Assembly (NCBI RefSeq): GCF_016801865.2
Contig: NC_068937.1
Span: 97,983,982 to 98,047,981 of the forward strand
DNA length: 64,000 nt
Direction: 5' to 3'
From: Culex pipiens pallens
Lineage: Eukaryota; Arthropoda; Insecta; Diptera; Culicidae
This document shows, in pieces, positions 44,339 to 56,428 of this stretch (position 1 is its first letter; each line of letters opens with the position of its first letter). The translations under genes were made by a program, and so were the position numbers. The notes under the pieces were generated by a model. It did not search any database. It saw only the letters and a program-made list of their open reading frames with translations, and had not been told where the DNA came from.

Positions 44339-44684
44339 TTTATGTAACAATTTTGTATGGGCCGCTAAAAAAATAATTGTAAAAAAATTGGTAAAAATTA
44401 TTGTTATTATTATTAGTACACCTTTATATCTAACGTTTGTCTAAAAGACCTCGAGTCCTATTATTGAAATTAAAACAAAGAACTGGTGAACAAAAAACAC
44501 AATTCAACATTGTCATTGACATTGTAGAAAAATACTATATTTTTAAAGAATCCCTAAATCAAAATGAAAACTATCATCAAACCTCTCCAAATATTAATCT
44601 TACCCTCGTCCCGAGCAGATCGCCCCGAATCCTAACTAACGACCTACCCGGCCAATTCTAATTCCAATCCGTAACGTTACGTAC

Positions 44685-44710
44685 CTGTTCGAATCCCGAT
44701 ACGCTCCCAT
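44685..44710 (-). CDS. Membrane protein of unknown family, exon 1 coding part
   Basis: The first codon is ATG at 44708-44710 in a favourable context (CAATATGGG, A at -3 and G at +4). It codes for MGAYRDSN and two bases of the next codon before a perfect donor GAACAG/GTACGT. Joined to exon 2 it gives MGAYRDSNSCARFLSNLV, an N-terminal signal anchor. The glycine at position 2 is compatible with N-myristoylation but position 6 is not serine or threonine, so this is uncertain. The 5' leader extends to at least 44900 and carries a short upstream ORF (44788-44850). Confidence 0.7.
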
Positions 44711-44787
44711 ATTGCGTGTGGCAACTCGAAACTAATCGTATCTCGTACGGTCCTGCACCAACCTTACTGGAATCGCCCGGATGTTGT

Positions 44788-44850
44788 TTATTGGCAGCAC
44801 ACTGTTTCGAAGAAAGTGCAAACACGGCACACGATGCAATTTAATTCCAT
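44788..44850 (-). CDS. Upstream ORF of 20 codons in the 5' leader
   Basis: Minus-strand ATG at 44848-44850, stop TAA at 44788-44790. Cysteine-rich by composition. It may dampen translation of the main frame. Evidence is only position and reading frame. Confidence 0.35.
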   Translation of the reverse strand: MELNCIVCRVCTFFETVCCQ

Positions 44851-45544
44851 TTGCAATTGCGTTTCCTGGGAAGGGCGAAGGACGACGAGTTAACGATGGT
44901 AACTGTTGACGAATAATCCGATCAAGGAGTGACGTTCTGGAAATTGAATTGATTTGTTCGGAGTTGGATCAATTAAATGTAGAAACAATGAATAAAAACT
45001 ATGGTAAAAACAAATCAACTCCTGGTTAAACTCTTAACAACGGAATTCCAACGCCAAATGTCGAACCGGAAATTTCCAGTTGTCAACCGGTAGTAAGTGG
45101 TGGAGAGACCGGTTTACAGCTAAAACTGACCCTCTGGGGGCCTAATTAAAACTTCCCGCACCAATAAAGGGTTGTTTTCCTCGTCATGGAGTTTTGGACG
45201 GATTTTTGGGCTGTTTGTGAGAATGCTAGTTAGTTTTGGATTATTTCTCCACCTGTTATTACTTGGAATCGTTTGCACAGCCGGTACAATGGAGATGGGA
45301 GGCAAGTTTACATCACCGTGCTTATGACGTTTTTTTGTGTTTTGTGAAATAAATGTTTGTTTACAAGTCACAGATGTACTATTTTAAATTATAGCCTACT
45401 GGAGCAATTTCTGTAAAATTTATAACTTGGAGACATTTGGAAATTGTGCATTTTAAGCAAGATTTTAAGACTTTAGTCAGTTTTAGTTTTATTCAGAGCA
45501 GCAAAGCACTGCCTTCAAAATGACTGTTGGATGTTATTGTATCT
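44851..45544. other. Probable promoter and upstream region of the membrane protein gene
   Basis: Unique DNA without repeat structure, richer in GC than the flanks. Minus-strand transcription would start here, but I do not see a clear TATA box or initiator to fix the start. Confidence 0.4.
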
Positions 45545-45900
45545 CCCACAATTGGGTACTAAAGCCCTATGTAAATTTTTATGTACAACGGTAACAAACA
45601 CGATCAAAAACCATTTCTGATCTCTTTTTTTCATTGTAATGCAAAAAAATAATAATGACAAGACAACATTTTTTCGATGGATCTACTATGGTCCCCTTGA
45701 AACGAGCTGTCAAGTAGGAACTTTTCTGTCAAGAAATACCGCGAGGTTAATTTTTCAAAATTGATTTAAAAATCCATTTTAAACTCTTTGTGGTTGTACA
45801 AAGGATCATTGTACTCAGAAAAATAAGCTTTATCGCTGTAAACAATAATATCAGCAATCTAAGCGTCATTTTAGGACCCAATTGTGTAAAAACAGATCAT
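45545..45900 (-). repeat. Dispersed repeat, inverted copy
   Basis: Partner of 4855-5200 in opposite orientation, with the same AGCTGTCAAGTAGG segment. Confidence 0.7.
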
Positions 45901-46049
45901 TATTTTTCAGCTATCTTTGAAATAACCCCAAAAACCAAACAGTTGACGATTTCCAAAATTTATTTCTAAATTTTCTTCTATTTTAAACTGTAGTTTTATA
46001 TTTTCAAGAACCGTCCTATCTGAGGTAAAAGTTCTATTCAAAAAATAAC

Positions 46050-46645
46050 TTTCCTAACATTCCCACATTTTCTAATGCCACTATCTGAGCAACTAAGAAT
46101 GAACAATTATGGGCACTATTTTAAAACACAAATAACGGATGTTTCTCACTTAAACATAAACTTTAAGTGGCTATATCTGGAAAACGGTGCACTTAATCAA
46201 AAAATCTGAGAGGTAGTTTTCGATTGCAAATTTAATTTCACAATAAAACAAAAAAAATTACCTAAATTTGTTTTTTTTTTCAAAATATACCATTTTTCAA
46301 AAAATCATACTCGTTGATAATTTTGTTGACCATATTGTGGCTTAAAAGTTGCGGTTGTGTCCCTTAAATTGATGTTTTGTAAAAAAAAAGTTAATTAAAA
46401 ATTCGGCATTTTTTTCTTCCGTGTACCTGTTGTTTTCTGAATAGTCCTCATCAAGAGCTACAACTTTGCCGAAGACACCAAATTGATCAAAAAATTCCTT
46501 GAAAAATTACAGATTTCTGAATATTTACATACCATATTTGTATGAACAGCTGCCTAAATTGTATGGTGACTTGTATGGGTAAATCGATGCCATAGTTTGA
46601 GCCAAATCAAATAATACAAAAAAAGGTCGAAATAGGCCGATTTTC
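46050..46645. mobile_element. Diverged foldback arm, right of the promoter
   Basis: Carries AACTTTGCCGAAGACACC and TTTGTATGAACAGCTGCC in the orientation opposite to 42425-43750, and ends GAGAATTGC. With that arm it brackets the first exon region. Confidence 0.55.
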
Positions 46646-47264
46646 TAGAGAATTGCTGATCTGTCACAAAGGCTCAAAGTTCCAAATTCTAAACTCTTGT
46701 ATTTTCCGATCGTTAATATAAAATTAAATATTTTATAAATCATTTAAATCACGAAAAAAATATCAACAGAGCATAAGTCGTATTGTTCGGTCATTTCAAA
46801 ATAAAAAATAAACAAACTTGTTTATTCCAGAAAATTTCATTAAGGTATTATATTTTATATCATAAAAATAATCATCAGATTTCTAGATAATGCCAATTGA
46901 AAACTGATTGCTTAAAGATAGCCGTATCTCAGCATCCAAGGTCTGATCAACATAGCTAGAATTTTGTTTATTAATTCAGGCCGTTGCAAATATTTTTCAA
47001 AGTTTTTGTCACCCCCTTTCAAAATTGGTTTGAAAAATCAGGAGGAAAAAAAAGTTTTCAAAATGCTTCAAAATATTAGTAAAAATAATAGTCTCATCAA
47101 CTGAAAAAATCTAAAATGCATTGATAATCATACTAAGAATACCACCCCCCCCCACCCCCTCCCTCCCTACCACAACTTTAGTCAGAGTAAAAGGAAAAAA
47201 AATCAAAAAACTGTTTGTAATGGCCTCATCATCATCTTAACAAAATAAATAAATTATTAAATAT
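46646..47264. other. AT-rich DNA with a cytosine run
   Basis: No gene recognised. A repetitive text, GGCCGTTGCAAATATTTTTC, near 46980 recurs elsewhere (inverted near 39300). Confidence 0.35.
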
Positions 47265-48315
47265 AGTGCGTCCATCCCGGGAATTTCCGAATCCCAGGAT
47301 TTTTTTATATTTTGTCCTGGGAATTCCCGGAATTGAAAAAAAATCTAATTTTGGTCTGGAAATTCAGAATTGGTTGTGGAAATAGATAAACAGTTGAATA
47401 CTTAGTAATCGTTAAGAATAAAAAAAAATGGCGTATATTTAGCATTCATTTGGCTTGTAAGGGAAAATTGTTAAAATTTTAGTTTACAGATCCGCAAAAT
47501 GCCCAGCGCAATAAACTTTTCCATTTAATTTTAGATATTTTGGGTAAGACTGGATATTTTACCTATATCATGATTTTGAATTTAAAAAAATATATCTTAT
47601 TTAATTATTTTCATCAAACACCGGCATCTGTGGCAAGTCAGGACAAATATATCAAATTAATACAGCTGTTCAGGCCAAATTGTTTGCATAATATTTTGAT
47701 TTATTTGATTGATATGCGTTAAAATATGAACAGAACAAAACAAATAATACACCGATTTCTAAATTTATTTCTCTAAAATCTCAGACGGCAGTCCCGGGTT
47801 TCCCCTGGCAGGCGTAACATAAAGATTATTTATAAAATATGTTTTAATAAAACATGAAATTCTATATTTATCTAAAAATTTGCATAGGCTGGTATCATTT
47901 TGTTTGTTGTCGTCGTTGTCTTGTTTTTTTAATTCATTTTCAGAGAAATTTTCCAAGCTTTTCTAGTCGAGCCACATTAAAAATAAATAAAAATATCTAG
48001 ATTTAATAAATTTAATCACAATTGATTAAAAATTGCGATCGATTTAAAATGCAAAGCACAACAAAAAACTAAACAAAATCAATTTCTTTTGATCTATCTA
48101 AAAACTGCTATCCTTGTTTAGATTGAAGTTTACCACCAATTATAGTATTAAGCTTATTCTATGATTTTAACCTTGAAAAACATTAACCAATATAATGAAA
48201 AAAAATATTTTTATGACTGTTTCCAAAAAATTCCGGGATCCCTGGAATTCCCGGGATTTAAAAAAATATTTTTCCCGTTTCCCGGGAAATTCAAAAGCCG
48301 GGAGAAGGATGAGGA
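47265..48315. mobile_element. CCCGGG-ended element, type 2
   Basis: Starts AGTGCGTCCATCCCGGG and ends CCCGGGAAATTC near 48300. The core of about 900 bp matches the interrupted copy at 58645-60896. It shares its palindromic ends with type 1 but has a different core. Non-coding. Confidence 0.7.
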
Positions 48316-48350
48316 TGGTCATTTTTTTTAAATTTGAGCAATGTCAAATA

Positions 48351-48509
48351 CAATCGACTCTCTGGCTGTCGATCTTCCGATAGCAATATTGCTCCAGCTG
48401 TCAATATTTTTTTCAGTCCCTTCAAGAAGCATGCTTTGATTTTTCAATCTTTAATTTGATATCTCCCGTTCTCGACGGTCCCTTCAATATCGACCAAGAG
48501 AGTCCACTG
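48351..48509. mobile_element. 159 bp MITE, CAATCGACTCTCTGG ends
   Basis: Inverted ends CAATCGACTCTCTGGC and complement-like AGAGAGTCCACTG, flanked by TA (48349-48350 and 48510-48511). Inner GTCGAT and ATCGAC blocks. Tc1/mariner-type. Non-coding. Confidence 0.75.
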
Positions 48510-48734
48510 TAACTTTATAACGGTGCATGTTAAAATGCTTTCTGTTTTTCTATGGGACACTTATGCGAACATTGACAGTTTGTTTGGATGTTTTTTTTTT
48601 TTTTTTGCGACGGTCCTAATCATAACCTACAATTTTGTCCCAGACACCAAATCGTTTAGGAAATTCCTTTTTGACGAACAAATTTTGAATATTTTCATAG
48701 CACTTTTCCACGAACAGCCCCAATAAAAATCCAA

Positions 48735-48946
48735 TTTCCCGTCCCGGGAATTCCCGGGATTTCCTGGAAAATAATATATCTCGTTTCCCGGGTAGTTTGT
48801 AAATTACCCGGGAATTCACAGAATTCAAGCGGAAGTATACATTTTCCTAAAATTTTGGGTCAAATATTTTGAAAATTTACAAGAGAAACTAATTTGATTT
48901 TGTTCATTTTAATTTTCAGATAATATTTATTTCTGAATCATTGGGT
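48735..48946 (+). mobile_element. CCCGGG type 1 element, left piece
   Basis: Left end of a type 1 element, matching 41260-41520, cut off at about 48946. The right piece lies at 51430-52093. The 2.5 kb between is foreign to the element and includes the non-LTR insert at 48971-50535. Confidence 0.6.
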
Positions 48947-48970
48947 TGGGTGATCAAAAATATTATTTAT

Positions 48971-50535
48971 TCGCATTCGCATTCGCATGGAGATGGTGAT
49001 CTTAGCGGGTTGCACACTGGATTTCGTCATGTATGTGTGATGATTGTCCAGCCCAGGTTGCATAGAAATTGATTAAAGGGGATTAAAACCAATTCTACCA
49101 GAACAGGGCAGGCAGCACCATGAGAGCCATCCATTGCCGGCCGCTCCCATCTCCACCATTTACCGGGGAGGAATAAGAATTAGGAGCACGGGAAATGTTG
49201 ATGCTTGACTTACTTAGAAGAAGGTAGCGAAACCGCAGGCTCTTTTTCCCAACCCTATTGTGGAACTCGATCAAATTGACCGCTTGACCAAATTTGATCG
49301 AATTTAAACAACAAGGTTGCGTAAGTGTCGCGTGGAGTTGGTTGTTGTGAAAGGTAAAGGACTGGGATTCGCCCTAAGCAAGCGATACCACCATTGGCAT
49401 AAATGATATTAAGGGATGAAATATTATTCTCAAGGCAAGCTATCGGAAGCTGCTGTTGAGACAGTTCCCGTTTAGTTTAGTGAAAGTTGTTATTTTATAT
49501 GGATTGAACATTATTCTCAAGGCATGCAATTGGATGCTGCTGATGAGACATTTCCCGATTAGTTTTTTTGAAATTTAGTGCGACTCAAAAGCTTTATCTT
49601 AGACAGCCGGCTGTGGAAAGATAAAACTGTAATCTAACAAAATTTTAATTCTCAACTTTAAACTCAAAATACTCAGTTCTGAGTGGTCTCCCGTTCAAAT
49701 TGTTTAAATTTAAATATGACTCATAAATTCTATTAAATACTGAACATCCTTGTAAAATGGACAGTGATTGTGTGGCGTATTAATTCTAAATACCAACAGT
49801 TTAACCGCGACAAGTTCAAAGAAATAAAAATCGCATTTGAAACCATAAAAAAAAAGAAAAAAAAAGAAAATTTACCGATTGCTGTAACTAGATGTTTGTA
49901 ACGAAGCATCCGAAATATCTGAAAGCTGAAGGCATTCACTTCATCTGGCAACACACTCTTTTTTTGACGTTTCAGTGAAAGACCTAAAAGCAGTCACTAC
50001 CACCTATCCGCACACCACCATCCAAAACAAAACGAAGCCACGCAACGTCAGAAAAATACCACTACTACCTCTCTATTCCGTACACTACCACAGAGTCCCC
50101 GTCGGATCCCACAGATGATTGGAGTCATCGGTTGACCAACACCATCACATTTTGCCGCTTAAAAGCCAACACACTCAATCTTCCTTAGCCTATCTCTCAG
50201 CACGACTACACACACCGAACTTGCATGCAAGTTGAACACATCTGTGCTGGGCCTCGGCCACACCAACACCATCATGCTCGCTTCTCTCACGTACGACGAG
50301 CGTCCCAAAAAAATATAGCCTGAATTGCACAAAAAACCTCAAACAAAATCGCTCAAAAAATGAATAATATCCAAGAAAACCGGCAAACTCCATCACTTTC
50401 ACGACAAGCCCACCACAACCGACCGAATGACACGAATATAGCAGGGCAGATCGCCCAAATTTGCACTAAAAACGCGATTAAAACAAGCAGCAGATCACAC
50501 ACGACATTTCTCCAGCGCGTCACACCGACAACCTC
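48971..50535 (-). mobile_element. Non-autonomous non-LTR retro-insert with 24 bp target duplication
   Basis: The insert is flanked by a perfect 24 bp direct repeat (48947-48970 and 50536-50559; text TGGGTGATCAAAAATATTA...), a target duplication typical of non-LTR retrotransposition. On the minus strand it starts GTTGTCGGTGTGACGCGCTG and ends in a short GCGAAT tail (three units). The interior has a 5'-leader-like GC-rich block (about 49960-50535) and a 3'-UTR-like block (48990-49400) that includes GGTGGAGATGGGAGCGGCCG. It lacks any reverse transcriptase or endonuclease frame. It appears to be an internally deleted or SINE-like derivative. Confidence 0.75.
49418..49578 (+). repeat. Internal tandem duplication in the retro-insert
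   Basis: Two units of about 75 bp share ATTATTCTCAAGGCA and GAGACA(G/T)TTCCCG(A/T)TTAGTTT; the copies lie near 49418-49487 and 49503-49575. Confidence 0.6.
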
Positions 50536-50559
50536 TGGGTGATCAAAAATATTATTTAT

Positions 50560-51429
50560 CGAATAAAACCAGGCCCATGATACTGACGTAGCTTGCTGAA
50601 GCCGCCACCAAATGTACGCTGGCGCTGTTTTATCAATAAATTTATGTGATTCTTGAGCGCATCTTGTTCTGAAATGTGACCACACAGACTTTTGAACAAA
50701 TGTCTTTTTTACTTATTTATAACGTCTCACAAATAATTATAAAATAATACTAAGAAATAATCACAAGTAAGAAAACAATTTTATTATAATTACCTTCAAC
50801 TGGGGTGAATCGAGACGACAGTCTGAATATGGAAAGAAGCACATAAAAGTTCAAATTAAGAAACCGATGTACTAATTTTGTTGCTCTGTGTCTGTTCTGA
50901 CCAACACCAATAAAAATATCCAAATATTGTGAAAAAACATTGCAAAAACCACTGTCCCTATTCATCCCATGTATCCCGATTAGCCCCAGATGACAGTACT
51001 CAATAAAGTTTCGCCTAACAAAAGAAAAAAGTTACGAAAAAAAAGAATTTTCGTCCATTTTGATTTTGCGCCCTTTTCGTCATGTTACTCCCCATAATTT
51101 TGACACTGGACACCAAAACTTTGGTACTTTTTAGGTTTCAGTGACATTGTTCGCAGCTGACAGCCGTAGCATCCCCGTGAATAAAACTAACTTTTTTATT
51201 TTCGGTAACTTTTTTTTTTACGAAAATCGTTGTAATATAATTTCAAAATAAATTATTAAAACCCTTCTTCCACGATCATAGTTGAGAAGAATGAAATTTA
51301 AATTGTTTTGAGCGGATTGCACTTAAAATTACATTGAGTTGAAGTTTTTAGATTTTTTTTCCTCTGTTTTTTCGAACCGTTTTTGAAGGGGGTGGGAGGA
51401 TAAAACTTTTTAAAATATTTGCATCAGTC
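50560..51429. other. Unique DNA
   Basis: No gene or repeat edge recognised. Confidence 0.3.
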
Positions 51430-52093
51430 TAAAAAATCATTAAAAACAACTACGTATCGCATGAAAGGTGTCCAAAAATATTCAAACATATTTCAAAAAC
51501 TCGCTTCAAACATTTGAAAACTTTAAGTTGTGATTTCATGGAATGGTTTTTCAAGCAAAAAAGCACGGAAAGTTACATTTTAAGATGAACTCAATGATTT
51601 TAATCATTGATTCCTTAGCTGAAACCAGTAAGACTTGTTCTAGAACGAGTTGTTTGCCATGAAAAAAAACCTGATTTCTGCGTGATTTTATTATTTTTTT
51701 TACTTTATGTATCAAAGTCTTAAATTCTTCGAAATAACCACAGAGACAAAGTTAAAAGAATTTTTGTGGTTGTGGAGTGTGGATTTTACTCACTGATTTA
51801 AACTTTGATTTGAAGAAAAGTACTTCTCAAATAAAAAAAAATTAAAAGCGATATTTTTAGATATGGTACGATTTGAAAGACAGCAAATGAAATTAAAAAA
51901 TTGTATTTTTTAATAAAGTTGTATGATTTTTTCTAAAGCATTCAAGGCATTAATTAATCCTCACACTCATTTTGAACAGTTGCTGTTCTATACAATTTTG
52001 TTGCAAAATATAAATCAGAAGCAGGATCAGAATAATTTTCGATATATTTCGAATTTCCCGGGAATTTTGTAACCCCGAAAAATTGTACGCTCT
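51430..52093 (+). mobile_element. CCCGGG type 1 element, right piece
   Basis: Matches 41735-42414, ending TTTCCCGGGAATTTTG and GTACGCTCT. It completes the left piece at 48735-48946. Confidence 0.6.
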
Positions 52094-52108
52094 ACTTGTA
52101 TCCTTTAA

Positions 52109-53249
52109 CCCTCTACAACCCAATCCCGCCTTTAGACGGGCTTCCAGTGCTGCAAATGAGTGATAAAAAAGCTATCAATTGATTATCTCTGCACCAAAAA
52201 CATCCGAGAGTATATCGACCGTCACTATAGCATGTGAGATTTCTTCTTGTGTCTCGTGATTCCCAGCGATGGCATTCTCTCTCTATCACTCCTTCCTTCC
52301 TCGACTCTGCGCTCTCACCGCTGAGTCTCTCAATCTCTCCGAAAACTGCAATGAAAGCACGCGAGATGGCGATTAGGAGCCGACCACGCATGACGTCCCG
52401 TTAAACTGCGTTTTAGAAATTGGTTTTGTGGTTAAACGCTGTTGCGGTAGCATGATCGTGGAAGCGGGAATGAGAGAGAAAAGGAAAATGTCAATCGCGA
52501 GTGTGTAAGCACGAAAACGTGCTCGGCTATGTTCGGCGCTGAGAGTTTCATTAAGGAGAGAAGAGCAGTTGTATTTAAGCCATGAATATTCAGGCGGGAT
52601 AATTGTAGTTGCTGATAGCTGATATTTTGATATTTTAACAACCCTGCGGGCTTCGATCTAAAAAATCGCCAAAAATCAATTTTTCAACCAATTTTTGATC
52701 TTTAAATAGCATACGAAAGAAGAACTCTTAAAATTTTAGAAAACTTATAGGTTGGAAGTTTTACTTGTTTTTATGACTTTGTTTTTAAAAATGTCATTTT
52801 TTTGTTTTTAAAAATGTCATTTTTTTAGGGGTCAACTTTGGCTGTGTTTTTTTTAGTAACATTTCCTATATTTTAAGTAAAAAGAAGTATACAGTATTTT
52901 TTTAAGTGTCTCAGACTATGCCCCTACGCATTTGTTTAAAATTTAAATAATAATGGTGCCATTTTATAGCAGAAAATGTGAAAAACAAGCAAAAAATTGA
53001 AAAAGTGTCGGTAAAAACATGAAAAAATTAGATAGGCAAAGTGTAATGATAGGAGGTGGTAGAATAGGCCAGATAATACTTAAAACAGATATAAATTGAA
53101 CAAGATAAATGCAAATTGAAATACTTAAAATAAAACAAGAAAAACATAAAATAAGAGAAGTGAAGTTTTTCGTAGAACAAAAATGGCTCAAAATGACCTC
53201 CTGAACAAGGGAAAAATATAAAAATCGAAAAAAATAGGGCAGTAGAGGG
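52109..53249. mobile_element. piggyBac-like non-autonomous element, TTAA flanked
   Basis: Short inverted ends CCCTCTAC... and ...AGTAGAGGG sit exactly between TTAA (52105-52108) and TTAA (53250-53253), the target of piggyBac-family transposition. The left third is GC-rich (52130-52610), the rest AT-rich. Minus-strand frames are repeat-like. No transposase. Confidence 0.8.
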
Positions 53250-53253
53250 TTAA

Positions 53254-54177
53254 TAATGTTTTGTATAATTGATGAGAGTTCGACTGCTGTGATAATTTTG
53301 AGTATGATCGGCTACTCAGTCTGGGCAAAGAGAAATTTTGTATAATTAACTATGCTGAATCTGAACGCAGGAGGGAGTCTGTCAAATTTAGTGCAACGCA
53401 ATATTTTAATGCACCCTTAGCAGCTTAGTAAGCAGTGCTAATGCAATGCCCCCGAATTAACCACAAAGTTCAATTGGCACTTTCAGCCTAAAATTTTCCC
53501 CTCCAAAAAGGACCGCAGGGCTGCTGATGTGCCTGTAAATGGTCGTTCCTGTTGCCTTGCACATGTTGTTTGTTAATTTCAGTGTTCGACACACCAGATG
53601 GCGCCACTTCGCTCACGAGGACATATTATCTAAAAAAATTGGGTCCTTAAATATTTTTATTTTAATATTAATTAACTTATTTTAAGCATTTATTTAAATT
53701 AAAATTTATTTTATTTTTTCTAAGAAAAAAACATCACAAATTTGTTTTTTAGCTGTTTGAGGACCCACTCATTCCCACCAGGTGTATACTTTGGTCCCGT
53801 GGGGTATGCTAATTGAATCTCGCGCTCCCTCCGGAACTGTCCCCGGTGGGACCGTAATTGCCATGTTTGTGGTGTCGGTGCAGGGTCAGTGTGTCGTTAG
53901 TTTATTTATTTTAATAAATTTATGTTTGCATCAGAAATGCGTTTGCGTTTGTTTCAGAGGCACCGTCGCACACTTTTTCCCACCACGTGCAAACTAAATG
54001 GATAGGTCTGTGGCTTTTTGCCCATTTATCATAAATTCAATTTACGAGAGTGCTTCAAAATAACCAAACAGGGCTCGTAAAACGATTTGTTTGTGGGCTG
54101 AAATTTGCATATTTCGTGTGATTTTTAAAACGAAGCTATTTTGTACATTTTGATTGGATTAGGTTAGTTTTTTTTAC
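53254..54177. other. Mostly unique DNA, one GC-rich patch
   Basis: A GC-moderate patch at 53760-53990 holds a 71-codon plus-strand frame with no recognised domain and no splice support. Confidence 0.3.
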
Positions 54178-54496
54178 ATATGGGTCATTCCACCTGAAGC
54201 GGAACACCATTTGAAAATTACCATCTCCGATTCTGCTCAAATTTGGCAGAGCTGTTAAGACTATCAAAACATGCAAAAATCCCGAATTTCATCCAAATCG
54301 GACCACCCCCTCCATTTTTGTACCCTCCCAAAAAATCGACTTTTTGGCGATTTTTAAGCGAAACCCCTATCTCCAAACGACGATAACTCAGGAACCACAA
54401 ATCTTAGAGGGTCGGTCTTAGACTCAATTTTGAAGGAAATTGGACGTAGAATCCATTTCCGCGATCAAAATTTAGATTAAAATATGTTTTCTACCT

Positions 54497-56428
54497 GAGC
54501 AATTCTCTGAGTTTTCGGTCATTCGATTTTTTTTGTATTTTTTAATCCGGCTGAAACTTTTTTGGTGCCTTCGGTATGCCCAAAGAAGCCATTTTGCATC
54601 ATTAGTTTGTCCATATAATTTTCCATACAAATTTGGCGGCTGTCCATACAAAAATGATATGTGAAAATTCAAAAATCTGTATCTTTTGAAGGAATTTTTT
54701 GATCGAGTTGGTGTCTTCGACAAAGTTGTAGGTATGGATATGGACTACACTGAAAAAAAAAGATACACGGTAAAAAAAATTTTGGTGATTTTTCATTTAA
54801 CTTTTTGTCACTAAAACTTGATTTGCAAAAAAACACTATTTTTAATTTTTTTTATTTTTTGATATGTTTTAGAGGACATAAAATGCCAACTTTTCAGAAA
54901 TTTCCAGAATGGGCAAAAAATCTTTGACCGAGTTATGATTTTTTGAATCAATACTGATTTTTTCAAAAAATCGAAATATCGGTCGCAAAAATTTTTCAAC
55001 TTCATTTTTCGATGTAAAATCGAATTTGCAATCAAAAACTACTCTAGTAAATTTTTGATAAAGTGCACCGTTTTCAAGTTATAGCCATTTTCAGGTAACT
55101 TTTTTGGAAATAGTCGCAGTTTTTCATTTTTTATAATTAGTGCCCATGTTTGCCCACGTTTGAAAAAAATATTTTTGAAAAGCTGAGAAAATTCTCTATA
55201 TTTTGCTTTATTGAACTTTGTTGATGCGACCCATAGTTGCTGAGATATTGCTATGCAAAGGCTAAAAAACAGGAAAATTGATGTTTTCTAAGTCTCACCC
55301 AAACAACCCACCATTTTCTAATGTCGATATCTCAGCAACTATAGTTCCGATTTACAATGTTAAAACATGAAACATTCGAAAAATTTTCCGATCTTTTCGA
55401 AAAAAATATTTTCAAAAATTTAAAATCAAGACTAACATTTTAAACGGGCCAAACATTCAATATTACGCCCATTTGAAATGTTAGTCTTGATTTTAAATTT
55501 TTGAAAATATTTTTTTCGAAAAGATTGGAAAATTTCACGAATGTTTCATGTTTTAACATTGTAAATCGGACCTATAGTTGCTGAGATATCGACATTAGAA
55601 AATGTTGGGTTGTTTGGGTGAGACTTAGAAAACATCAATTTTCCTGTTTTTTAGCCTTTGCATAGCAATATCTCAGCAACTATGGGTCGCATCAACAAAG
55701 TTCAATAAAGCAAAATATAGAGAATTTTCTCAGCTTTTCAAAAATATTTTTTTCAAAGGTGGGCAAACATGGGCACTAATTATAAAAAATGAAAAACTGC
55801 GACAATTTTCAAAAAAGTTACCTAAAAATGGCTATAACTTGAAAACGGTGCACTTTATCAAAAATTCACTAGAGTACTTTTTGATTGCAAATTCGATTTT
55901 ACATCGAAAAATGAAGTTGAAAAATTTTTGCGACCGATATTTCGATTTTTTGAAAAAATCAGTATTGATTCAAAAAATCATAACTCGGTCAAAGATTTTT
56001 TGCCCATTCTGGAAATTTCTGAAAAGTTTGCATTTTATGTCCTCTAAAACATATCAAAAAATAAAAAAAATTAAAAATAGTGTTTTTTTGCAAATCAAGT
56101 TTTAGTGACAAAAAGTTAAATGAAAAATCACCAAAAATTTTTTTACCGTGTAGCATTTTTTTTCAGTGTAGTCCATATCCATACCTACAACTTTGCCGAA
56201 GACACCAACTCGATCAAAAAATTCCTTCAAAAGATACAGATTTTTGAATTTTCACATATCATTTTTGTATGAACAGCTGCCAAATTTGTATGGAAAATTA
56301 TATGGACAAACTAATGATGCAAAATGGCTTCTTTGGGCATACCGAAGGCACCAAAAAAGTTTCAGCCGGATTAAAAAATACAAAAATTAAAATTAAAGAA
56401 AAAAGACCGATTTCGTAGAGAACTGCTC
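54497..56428. mobile_element. 1.93 kb palindromic element nested in the foldback
   Basis: A near-perfect inverted repeat with ends GAGCAATTCTC and GAGAACTGCTC. The target sequence ACCT occurs immediately on both sides (54493-54496 and 56429-56432), and removing the element restores the sequence found intact in the other arm (57924-57935). It is the same family as 18327-20202 and 59350-60515. Axis near 55462. No transposase. Confidence 0.9.

Noticed and set aside
44437..44661. 74-codon frame in intron 1 of the membrane protein gene
   Set aside because: No domain, no splice signals and no conservation evidence; treated as intronic.
56193..56390. Short frame MPKTPTRSKNSF... and its relatives at 54472, 60280, 18364, 30077
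   Set aside because: They recur only as arms of the palindromic element family; no selection for a protein is apparent.
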